DNA of 7,036 bases from positions 1-7,036 of the forward strand of contig USQA01000064.1 of NCBI GenBank assembly GCA_900556695.1, given 5' to 3'. The notes beneath the pieces were generated by a model. It was not told the DNA's origin and made no database searches. It worked only from the letters and a program-made list of their open reading frames with translations. Positions within the stretch are counted from its first letter, which is position 1. Each line of letters starts with the position of its first letter. The DNA is from an uncultured Clostridium sp. GTDB taxonomy: Bacteria > Bacillota > Clostridia > TANB77 > CAG-508. Below, piece after piece: positions 1 through 5,938 of this stretch. Position numbers and translations under genes: made by a program.

Positions 1-209
1 ATAATAAATATATAATATAAATTTATGCTAATTGCTTTTTAAGAAGATTAATATATACATAATAAAAATTCTTAATAGTTATATGTTTATTATGAAGTAG
101 TCAATTACAAACATACACATAAAATACAATTATTCATAATAGACATTCATATCATGTGGAGTGTGTAGCAGTGCTACAACTAAAGAGAAATTAGAATGGG
201 GGATAAAAA
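1..209. other. AT-rich intergenic region upstream of the SDR gene
   Basis: No open frame of useful length is seen on either strand, and no partial gene enters from the left edge. The stretch is almost entirely A/T. TATAAT-like hexamers occur (for example 11-16), but none has a well-spaced TTGACA-like partner inside the window, so no promoter is called. The 3' part, from about 150, is less AT-rich and holds a short perfect inverted repeat (164-178) and the G-rich ribosome binding site of the next gene. The real promoter of the SDR gene may lie here or further left. Confidence 0.6.
164..178 (+). repeat. Small perfect hairpin in the leader of the SDR gene
   Basis: TGTAGC, three bases AGT, then GCTACA form a perfect 6-bp stem with a 3-nt loop. 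It ends about 20 nt before the ribosome binding site at 198-203. It stands out because its surroundings are nearly all A/T. It has no following T-run, so it is not an intrinsic terminator. It could be an operator half-site pair or an mRNA leader hairpin, or it could be chance; no function can be assigned. Confidence 0.35.
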
Positions 210-944
210 ATGGCAAAAGTTGTATTAATAACTGGAAGTAGTAAAGGTATTGGAAAAGCTACAGCGATAGAGTTTGCAAAAATAGGAGGGTACAAAGTAG
301 TAATAAATTATTTAACAGATAGAGAAAATGCAGAAAAATTATCAAGCTACTTAAAACAAGAATATAAAATAGAAACATTGGTAATTAAAGCAGATGTATC
401 AAATGAAGAACAAGTTAAAAATATGATACAAGAGATCATAGATAAATTTGGAAAAATAGATGTACTTGTAAATAATGCAGGAATAGCAATAGATAAAGAG
501 TTTGAAGATAGAACAGTAGAAGATTGGAAAAGAACATTAGAGGTAAATACAATAGGAACTTTTCTAGTATCTAAATATGCAAGTGAAAATATGATGAAAA
601 ACAAAAATGGAAAAATAATAAATGTATCATCGACCAATGGAATCAATACATTTTTTCCATCAAGTATAGATTATGATGCTTCAAAAGCAGCAATTATAAA
701 TTTAACATATAATTTAGCAATACAATTTGCACCATATATTAATGTAAATACAGTAGCACCAGGTTGGGTAAATACAGAAATGAATAAAGAGTTGCCAGAG
801 GATTTAATAAAAGAAGAAACAGAAAAAATATATAAAAAGAGATTTGCAGAGCCAGAAGAAATAGCAAAAGTAATTTGTTTTTTAGCATCAAAAGATGCTG
901 AATATATTAATGGTACAGTAATAAAAGTAGATGGAGGAATGTAA
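210..944 (+). CDS. SDR family oxidoreductase (FabG-like, classical short-chain dehydrogenase/reductase)
   Basis: This 244-residue cytosolic enzyme probably reduces a carbonyl or oxidises an alcohol with NAD(P)(H). Visible family marks are the cofactor-binding glycine motif TGSSKGIG (residues 8-15), ADV near 61-63, NNAG (88-91), the structural Asn of EVN (113), a catalytic Ser at 140/141, and the YxxxK pair Tyr155 and Lys159. The PG turn (184-185) and the C-terminal VDGGM are also typical. Spacing from Ser141 to Tyr155 is one residue longer than in E. coli FabG. Length and motif order fit a complete classical SDR. The ATG follows GGGGGA (198-203) at 6 nt, an unusually G-rich binding site. FabG (3-oxoacyl-ACP reductase) is the closest well-known relative, but no other fatty-acid gene is nearby, so a different alcohol, sugar or steroid substrate is equally possible. 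The family call is firm; the substrate is unknown. Confidence 0.93.
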   Translation: MAKVVLITGSSKGIGKATAIEFAKIGGYKVVINYLTDRENAEKLSSYLKQEYKIETLVIKADVSNEEQVKNMIQEIIDKFGKIDVLVNNAGIAIDKEFEDRTVEDWKRTLEVNTIGTFLVSKYASENMMKNKNGKIINVSSTNGINTFFPSSIDYDASKAAIINLTYNLAIQFAPYINVNTVAPGWVNTEMNKELPEDLIKEETEKIYKKRFAEPEEIAKVICFLASKDAEYINGTVIKVDGGM

Positions 945-1021
945 TTATAGTAAGTTATTTATAGAAAAATTGTTGTTTTTATCCGATTATATTAACTATA
1001 AAATAAATGTAATAAAATAAT

Positions 1022-1027
1022 AAGGTG
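1022..1027 (+). promoter_or_regulatory. Ribosome binding site that fixes the GNAT start
   Basis: AAGGTG lies 6 nt before the ATG at 1034. A possible in-frame GTG start at 1025 overlaps this motif itself and has no binding site of its own at a workable distance, so the ATG at 1034 is the better start. Confidence 0.7.
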
Positions 1028-1033
1028 AAAGAT

Positions 1034-1495
1034 ATGAAAATTAGAGAGTCAAATATAAATGATATAAACCAAATAACTTCATTAATGTTGCAAGTTGCTG
1101 AAATACACTTTGATGCGAGAAAAGATATTTTTAAAGAAAAAAGTATTAAACAAATTAAAAGTGAATTAAAAGAAAGATTTGAAAATAATGAAAGCATTTT
1201 AGTTGTTGAAGAAAATAAGAAAATAATTGGGGTTTTAATATATAAAATAAAAGAAATAAAAAAACATATCAATTTAAAAGATAGAAATGTTTTATGGATA
1301 GATGAATTAGTAGTTGACGAAAAGAATAGAGAAAATGGAATAGGAAAAGTTCTATTTAAAGAAGTTATGAAAATTAAGAAATGTAATTTTGTAGAATTAA
1401 ATTGTTGGAATTTTAATGAAAATGCAATTAAATTTTATGAAAAGTGTGAAATGAAAATACAAAGAAATATAATGGAAATAAAAGTAGATATTTAA
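1034..1495 (+). CDS. GNAT family N-acetyltransferase
   Basis: This predicted 153-residue soluble protein would transfer an acetyl group from acetyl-CoA to an amine on a small molecule or protein. The N-terminus (IRESNINDINQITSLM) has the usual first strand and helix of GNAT enzymes. Motif A is clear: ELVVDE at about 91-96, then the pyrophosphate-binding loop RENGIG (R/QxxGxG, 99-104) and the helix after it. Motif B follows as ELNCWNFNENAIKFYEK (121-137), where the N-x-x-A-x-x-F-Y pattern typically contacts CoA. The C-terminus ends in a short strand, and the length is normal for a complete single-domain GNAT. The start at ATG 1034 is chosen over GTG 1025 because the latter overlaps the ribosome binding site. 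The substrate cannot be read from the sequence. It lies 89 nt after the SDR gene and 34 nt before the HD gene. Confidence 0.9.
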   Translation: MKIRESNINDINQITSLMLQVAEIHFDARKDIFKEKSIKQIKSELKERFENNESILVVEENKKIIGVLIYKIKEIKKHINLKDRNVLWIDELVVDEKNRENGIGKVLFKEVMKIKKCNFVELNCWNFNENAIKFYEKCEMKIQRNIMEIKVDI

Positions 1496-1529
1496 ATATT
1501 TTAAAAATTATAAAAAAGGAGTACAAAGT

Positions 1530-2138
1530 ATGAAGTTAACAAGTAATGAAGCAAAAAATATATTAGAAAGTTATAGAGGGAAAACTAAAGATGATAAATG
1601 GATAGAACATTGTATATGTGTTGGTAATAGTGCAGGAAAAATAGCACAAGCATTAAATGAAAAGGGATACAATGTAGATATAGATAAAACAATAACACTA
1701 GGATATTTACATGATATTGGTAAATACAATGGAGAAGTTCATGGACATGAGATAAGTGGATATAACTATTTAAAAGATAGAGGGTATGATGAAGAATATT
1801 ACAATGTATGTATAACACATTCATATTTAAATAATGACATTGTTTGTACAGCAGGAGGAGTACCAAATCCAGAAGATAAACCTTTTATAGCAGAATTTAT
1901 AAAAAAACATGAATATACAATAGAAGAAAAATTAATAAATTTATGTGACTTAATGTGTCCACCTGGTGGTAGAGTATTTTCTGTTGATAAAAGATTAATA
2001 GACATTATAATTAGAAAAGGAGCTTATTCAAACACACAGTATCATGTTAAAGAAACATATAAACTAAAGGAATATTTTGATAGCTTATTAGGTTATAACT
2101 TATATAATTTATTCCCAGAAATAAAAGATAATTTATAA
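1530..2138 (+). CDS. HD domain-containing metal-dependent phosphohydrolase
   Basis: The 202-residue protein carries an HD-superfamily fold, whose members cleave phosphoester bonds in nucleotides or other phosphorylated metabolites using metal ions. The likely metal ligands in order are His27 (WIEHCICVG), the His61-Asp62 pair (GYLHDIGKY), further histidines at 71, 73 and 97 (GHEISGY, CITHSYL), and Asp140 (NLCDLM). This H...HD...H...D order fits an active HD enzyme. The last 60 or so residues are not recognised as a second domain and no membrane segment is seen. A strong AAGGAG (1516-1521) sits 8 nt before the ATG. Small stand-alone HD proteins in Firmicutes are often annotated only as HD domain proteins; 5'-nucleotidase or (p)ppGpp/NAD-related roles cannot be separated here. 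Asp140 is followed by a PPGG turn (144-147) that may shape the active-site lid. Confidence 0.88.
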   Translation: MKLTSNEAKNILESYRGKTKDDKWIEHCICVGNSAGKIAQALNEKGYNVDIDKTITLGYLHDIGKYNGEVHGHEISGYNYLKDRGYDEEYYNVCITHSYLNNDIVCTAGGVPNPEDKPFIAEFIKKHEYTIEEKLINLCDLMCPPGGRVFSVDKRLIDIIIRKGAYSNTQYHVKETYKLKEYFDSLLGYNLYNLFPEIKDNL

Positions 2139-2194
2139 TCAAAAAGAAAATTATGTGCTAAATATATAAGGAATATGGAGAGTTGGAATAAAAA

Positions 2195-2902
2195 ATGAAA
2201 AAAATCTTAGTTAGTGATTATGATCAAACATTTTATATTGGAGATGAAGATATAGAGAAAAATAAAATTGCAGTAAATAGATTTAGAAACAAAGGAAATA
2301 TATTTATTATAGCCACAGGTAGAAGTTATGAGGATTTTATGGGAAAGAAAAAACAATATAATATCAAATATGATTATGTTATTATAGATCATGGAGCAAT
2401 GATACTAGATAAAGATAATAACATAATTTTTGAATCAATAATGCCAAATGAAATTTTAGATGATTTAAAAAACGATTTATATATAGAAAAAGCAGAGAGA
2501 CATTTTTGTTGCAGTTTGTTAGAAAGTAGAGTGGATTTTGAACATAAAAATCTAACTAAAGTTCATGTTAAATATAGTGATTTAGAATATTCAAATGAAG
2601 TTCAAAAAAAGCTAGAAGAAAAATATGGAAATATTTTAAATATTTATTATGTTAGTGGCAATTCGATAGAGATAGTATCTAAAAAAACAAATAAGTCTAA
2701 GGCTATAAAATTATTATCAGAAAAATTAAAAATAGGACAAGATGAAATTTTTACAATTGGTGATGGATATAGCGATATTGAAATGATAAAAGATTATAAA
2801 GGTTATGCTATGAAAGAATCTGTGGAAGAATTAAAAAAAGTTGCAATAGGAAAAATAGAAAGTGTAAGTGAACTAATAGAAGAAATAGAAGAAGGTAAAT
2901 AA
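2195..2902 (+). CDS. HAD-IIB (Cof-type) phosphatase
   Basis: This 235-residue cytosolic phosphatase most likely dephosphorylates sugar phosphates or nucleotide-like metabolites through a phospho-aspartate intermediate. All four HAD motifs are present: motif I DYDQT with nucleophile Asp8 and acid/base Asp10; motif II ATGRS (40-44) with Thr41; motif III Lys around 167 (NKSKAIKLL); motif IV GDGYSD with Asp190 and Asp194. The region between motifs II and III (about 85-155) is the size of the C2B cap of the Cof/HAD-IIB group, somewhat shorter than in typical 260-280 residue members. Motif IV has Ser where many relatives have Asn (GDGxND). The binding site is weak: GGAG at 2177-2180 is 14 nt away and a GGA at 2185-2187 is closer. 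An in-frame stop at 2189-2191 makes this ATG the earliest possible start. The MFS gene begins 2 nt after the stop, so the two are almost certainly co-transcribed. Confidence 0.92.
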   Translation: MKKILVSDYDQTFYIGDEDIEKNKIAVNRFRNKGNIFIIATGRSYEDFMGKKKQYNIKYDYVIIDHGAMILDKDNNIIFESIMPNEILDDLKNDLYIEKAERHFCCSLLESRVDFEHKNLTKVHVKYSDLEYSNEVQKKLEEKYGNILNIYYVSGNSIEIVSKKTNKSKAIKLLSEKLKIGQDEIFTIGDGYSDIEMIKDYKGYAMKESVEELKKVAIGKIESVSELIEEIEEGK

Positions 2903-2904
2903 TA

Positions 2905-4110
2905 ATGAATGAAAAAACAAAAAGAAAATTAGAAGCAAACATAATAATAGCAATAGATGCAATGAAAAAAATAATGACGATATTTTTAGGTCCGTTTTTA
3001 ACCGCATATTTTATAAAAACTTCTAGTGAAAGTATGGTAGATTTATCAATTTATTACATATTGTCATATCTGTTACTTGCAATAGGTAGTTTTATTGTAG
3101 CAAGTATTATAAAAAACAAATTTAGAATTGGTATGTTTAGAATAGGAGTTATAGCAAATTTTATTTATATAATGTCAATTGTTATATTAAAAGAAAAAGT
3201 GATAGATAATTTGTGGTTGATTTCTATTTTATATGGTATATCACAAAGTGTATACTGGTTTCCATATAATTTGTTTGTAATAGATAAGATAGAAAATACT
3301 GAAAGAACTAGTTACACAGTTAAGAAAAATTTAGTTGTTAGTTCAATAGGTGTTTTATTTCCTATATTATTAGGAACGGCAATTACAATAACAAATTTTG
3401 AATTAACAGCAATTATTATATTGGCAATATCATTAATACAAATAATTTTATCATTTATACTTACTCCAGATAAACATGTAAACAAATTAGAAAAATATCA
3501 CATTGGCGAAACATGGAAAAAGATAAATAAAAACAAGCAAGTGAAGAAAATGTGTATAGTAGAATTTTTAATAGGATTTAGTATGAGTGATGGAGCCTTA
3601 GGAACATTAATTACAATATTAATTTTTAATGCTTTTAAGACAGATATGAATTTAGGAATTATAACATCGATTTCAACAATCCTTTCTATGTGTGCTATCA
3701 AATTATATGAAAAGATATTTAAAAATAAATCAGATAAAAAAATATTAATAATATCAAGTATCATACCTGTAATATCTGTATTATTAGTATTGTTTAATAC
3801 TAATAATATAACAATTATAATTTATAGCTTCTGTTATGAAATATTTGTAAATGGAATATTAAGTCTTAGTAGGTCAATTCGTTTATTTAATATGGCAGAT
3901 AGCAATATAATAAGTAAAGAGGACCAAGCAGAGTTTCTTTCAACAAGGGAAGGAATTTTAAATTTTGGAAGAATAGTAAGCTATTCAATTTTACTATTTG
4001 CAGGAATAAGTGGAAGTGTAGTAATGCTTAATATAAGTTTGATTGTTTTAACATTATCTATTACAATAATGGGGGGAATACTAAAAGATATAGAAAAATT
4101 TGAAAAATAA
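2905..4110 (+). CDS. MFS-type transporter, 12 predicted membrane helices
   Basis: A 401-residue integral membrane protein of the size and layout of a Major Facilitator Superfamily carrier. I count twelve hydrophobic segments, roughly at residues 12-37, 47-70, 74-95, 102-126, 143-163, 166-187, 215-241, 249-269, 279-298, 302-323, 350-368 and 371-393. A polar, lysine-rich stretch (188-214) between helices 6 and 7 corresponds to the central cytoplasmic loop. Before helix 11 there is a conserved-looking E-x-x-x-x-R-E-x-x-L-N-x-G-R pattern (343-356, within QAEFLSTREGILNFGR) that I associate with a group of uncharacterised Firmicute MFS proteins. The classical MFS loop 2-3 motif (GxxxDRxGRR) is not evident, so this is a divergent member. 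Substrate and direction are unknown. AAGG (2892-2895), inside the end of the HAD gene, is the likely binding site, which implies translational coupling. Confidence 0.85.
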   Translation: MNEKTKRKLEANIIIAIDAMKKIMTIFLGPFLTAYFIKTSSESMVDLSIYYILSYLLLAIGSFIVASIIKNKFRIGMFRIGVIANFIYIMSIVILKEKVIDNLWLISILYGISQSVYWFPYNLFVIDKIENTERTSYTVKKNLVVSSIGVLFPILLGTAITITNFELTAIIILAISLIQIILSFILTPDKHVNKLEKYHIGETWKKINKNKQVKKMCIVEFLIGFSMSDGALGTLITILIFNAFKTDMNLGIITSISTILSMCAIKLYEKIFKNKSDKKILIISSIIPVISVLLVLFNTNNITIIIYSFCYEIFVNGILSLSRSIRLFNMADSNIISKEDQAEFLSTREGILNFGRIVSYSILLFAGISGSVVMLNISLIVLTLSITIMGGILKDIEKFEK

Positions 4111-4202
4111 AAGGGCAAAACAAGCTTTGGAGAAATACTTTTATTGAAGGATTATCAAGTAGAGAAAATTAAACTGAGTAAAAAAAGAAAGGAAAGTTTG
4201 AT

Positions 4203-4681
4203 ATGCTAGCAAACAAATTAAATTATGGTGATACAATAGGGGTAGTAGGAAGTAGCAAATAGTTTAGAATTACATAATAGATATGAAGATTTCTATAGAT
4301 TTGTATGCTTTGGAGGTATGATGTATCTTTTAGGAACAGAATATTTACCAGATATGAAAGACAATATATTGTTAATTGAAAGCTATAGAACATCACCAAA
4401 TGAGTGTCAAAGAAGATTTGCACATTTAAAACAATATGGGATGTTTGATAAAGTCAAAGGTATTGTTGTTGGTTATAATTATGATTTGCAAAAAAAATGG
4501 AGATGTATTTCCACAAATGGAGGATATATTGTTGGAATATACAAAAGAATATAAGTTTCCAATTATAAAATGCAACGATTTTGGTCATCAAATAGCAAAT
4601 GGCATTATACCAATAGGTGTTAGATGTAAAATAGATTCTGATAATAATAAAATAGAAATATTAGATGAATTTTTAAATTAA
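4203..4681 (+). pseudogene. Remnant of an S66 family peptidase gene (LD-carboxypeptidase / MccF type)
   Basis: Three pieces in three frames match one family. Piece 1 (4203-4261) encodes 19 residues, including LNYGDTIGVVGSS, the usual first strand of S66 proteins, then hits TAG. Piece 2 (about 4258-4497) reads in another frame through FGGMMYLLGTEYLPD, an ILLIES segment that may hold the catalytic Glu, and KQYGMFDKVKGIVVG. Piece 3 (about 4498-4681) follows a frame change in an A8 run and reads NGDVFPQMEDILLEY, then CNDFGH with the likely catalytic His, to EFLN and a stop. Intact S66 enzymes have about 300-350 residues; only about 160 are left. The missing middle carries the Ser nucleophile, so no active enzyme is possible. 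The family trims L,D-linked murein peptides or gives resistance to microcin C-type compounds. A purine-rich binding site (about 4188-4195) survives before the first ATG. Confidence 0.82.
4490..4497 (+). repeat. A8 homopolymer at the S66 frameshift point
   Basis: Eight consecutive A residues follow TTTGC. Reading seven A's instead of eight gives Leu-Gln-Lys-Asn-Gly-Asp-Val-Phe-Pro and joins the second and third pieces of the S66 remnant in a single frame. With eight the frame ends at a TAA at 4552-4554. Homopolymer slippage, in the cell or in sequencing, is the simplest cause. Confidence 0.75.
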
Positions 4682-4705
4682 TGAAATACATATAGGAGTA
4701 AATTT

Positions 4706-5273
4706 ATGAAAGAAATAATAATAGCTTCAGGAAATAAAGGTAAAATAAGAGAAACACAAGAAATTTTAAATGAATATAAAATTATATCAATGAATGAATT
4801 AGGGATTGATATAGATGTTGAAGAGGACAAAAATACATTTGAAGGAAATGCAATTAAAAAAGCACAAACCATAGCAAAGAAAATAGGTGGTAAAATGTGT
4901 ATTGCAGATGATTCTGGTATTGAAATAGAATTTTTAGATGGATTTCCAGGTGTGTTAACAAAAAGGTGGCATGACGGAACAGATAGAGAAAGAAATTTAG
5001 CAATAATTGAGAAGTTAAAAAGTGTTCCAAAGGAAAAAAGAAAAATAACTTTTACAACTGCGATTGCATTATCAAACGGAGAAACTACAATTTGCGAAAC
5101 AGGTACAATAGATGGTTTTGTTGCCGAAAAGCCTACCCGGAGATAATGGATTTGGTTTTGATGAGATATTTGAATTACCAAATGGAAAAACTTTAGCAGA
5201 ATTATCACAAGAAGAAAAAAATAAAATAAGTGCAAGAAGAATTGCATTAGAAAAAATAAAAAACAATTTATAA
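4706..5273 (+). pseudogene. rdgB: Frameshifted non-canonical purine NTP pyrophosphatase (Ham1/RdgB, XTP/dITP diphosphatase)
   Basis: Intact members hydrolyse ITP, dITP and XTP to monophosphates and so keep deaminated purines out of DNA and RNA. The first 144 codons read well: SGNKGKIRETQEIL (8-21) is the N-terminal substrate-binding motif, TFEGNAIKKA (44-53) and ADDSGIEI (67-74, with Asp68/Asp69) are active-site motifs, and GFPGV follows. At EKP the frame breaks: as written it reads TRR and stops at 5144-5146 (146 residues). From 5139 the +1 frame continues with GDNGFGFDEIF and runs to TAA at 5271-5273, the expected C-terminal third. Removing one C from CCC (5136-5138) restores a 188-residue protein, close to the family's 190-200. 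AGGAG (4694-4698) lies 7 nt before the ATG. The segment VLTKRWHDGTDRERN departs from the common VYSARYAG, and SAR replaces the usual SHR. The cause may be a real mutation, a sequencing error or, less likely, recoding. Confidence 0.85.
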
Positions 5274-5277
5274 TATA

Positions 5278-5312
5278 TGTAATAATCATTAGTATTATTA
5301 TTACAATAATAC
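5278..5312 (+). repeat. Two overlapping, mutually exclusive AT-rich inverted repeats
   Basis: TGTAATAAT (5278-5286) is the reverse complement of ATTATTACA (5297-5305), giving a 9-bp stem with a 10-nt loop. GTATTATT (5292-5299) is also the reverse complement of AATAATAC (5305-5312), giving an 8-bp stem with a 5-nt loop. The two share bases 5297-5299 and 5305 and cannot form together. Neither is GC-rich or followed by a T-run, so they are not ordinary terminators. They fill the gap between the pyrophosphatase and nucleotidase genes. Low-complexity TAA/TTA repeats make chance pairing quite likely. Confidence 0.35.
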
Positions 5313-5359
5313 AATATAACAATATATAAGATACAAAAAAATAAAGGAGAAATAAGACT

Positions 5360-5938
5360 ATGAAAATAGGAATAGATATAGATGGAGTGATATTAGACTA
5401 TCAAAGAGTATTAAACACTTATGGCGATTTATATGATTTTATAGAATTAAAAAAAGATGGAATAGTTAGCAAAAATGAACTTTATTTAAGAAAAAAATAT
5501 AACTGGACGGATGAAGAAAGAATGAATTTTGTAAATAAATATTTTTTAAAACTATCAAAGCAAACTCATTTGATACCAGGGGCAAAAGATGTAATTAATA
5601 TGCTTAAAAACGAGGAAAATGAACTAATAATAATATCAGCAAGAGGCGGAATGATAAAAGAAATGAAAGATGTAGCAACAAATAAATTTGAAAAAGAGGG
5701 GCTTTCATTTGATAAATATTATTGGAAGCAAGAAGACAAATTAGATGTAGCTAAAAAAGAAAAAATTGATGTAATGATAGATGATTCATATGATGTATGC
5801 AAAAAATTGTCTTCAAATGGAATAAAAACGATATATTTCAGAGAAAAAAATATGAAAAAATTAGAAGAAAATGAAAATTTAAAAGAAGTTAGCAATTGGG
5901 GAGAAATTTATAGATATATAAAGGTGATGAGTTTATAA
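5360..5938 (+). CDS. HAD-superfamily 5'-nucleotidase-like phosphatase (NT5C / YqfW type)
   Basis: A 192-residue soluble protein that resembles the 5'(3')-deoxyribonucleotidase-like HAD group, including B. subtilis YqfW. Motif I is DIDGVI with nucleophile Asp6 and Asp8. Motif II is IISAR, with Ser93. Motif III Lys is either Lys127 or Lys132 in the KLDVAKKEKID stretch. Motif IV is MIDDS with Asp141-Asp142. The insert after motif I (about 15-70), helical and aromatic, is the small C1 cap of this group. The likely reaction is removal of phosphate from nucleoside monophosphates, which has not been shown for this protein. A strong AAAGGAG (5343-5349) lies 10 nt before the ATG. Its stop TAA shares one base with the ATG of the next gene (TAATG), so the BrkB-family gene is probably translated by coupling. 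It follows the broken NTP pyrophosphatase, another nucleotide-processing gene. Confidence 0.87.
   Translation: MKIGIDIDGVILDYQRVLNTYGDLYDFIELKKDGIVSKNELYLRKKYNWTDEERMNFVNKYFLKLSKQTHLIPGAKDVINMLKNEENELIIISARGGMIKEMKDVATNKFEKEGLSFDKYYWKQEDKLDVAKKEKIDVMIDDSYDVCKKLSSNGIKTIYFREKNMKKLEENENLKEVSNWGEIYRYIKVMSL

Noticed and set aside
945..1001. TTATAGT (945-951) and ACTATAA (995-1001) inverted repeat after the SDR gene, considered as a terminator
   Set aside because: The 7-bp AT-only arms are more than 40 nt apart with no GC-rich stem or T-run.
970..1002. Possible promoter before the GNAT gene (TTGTTG and TATAAA)
   Set aside because: The elements are 21 nt apart and the -35 match is partial; not distinguishable from AT-rich background.
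1025..1033. GTG start that would add three residues to the GNAT protein
   Set aside because: The GTG overlaps AAGGTG, the best ribosome binding site for the ATG at 1034, and has no binding site of its own.
5242..5274. Possible promoter with TTGCAT (5242-5247) and TATAAT (5269-5274) at the end of the pyrophosphatase gene
   Set aside because: The spacing is 21 nt, too long for a good sigma-A promoter, and the better-spaced alternative -35 (TTAGAA) is a weak match. TATAAT-like hexamers are expected by chance here.
4678..5322. Long open frame on the minus strand opposite the NTP pyrophosphatase gene
   Set aside because: It is antisense to a recognisable coding sequence on the plus strand, and its hydrophobic Phe/Leu/Ile-rich translation is what reverse-complemented AT-rich coding DNA gives. 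No binding site or family match is seen.
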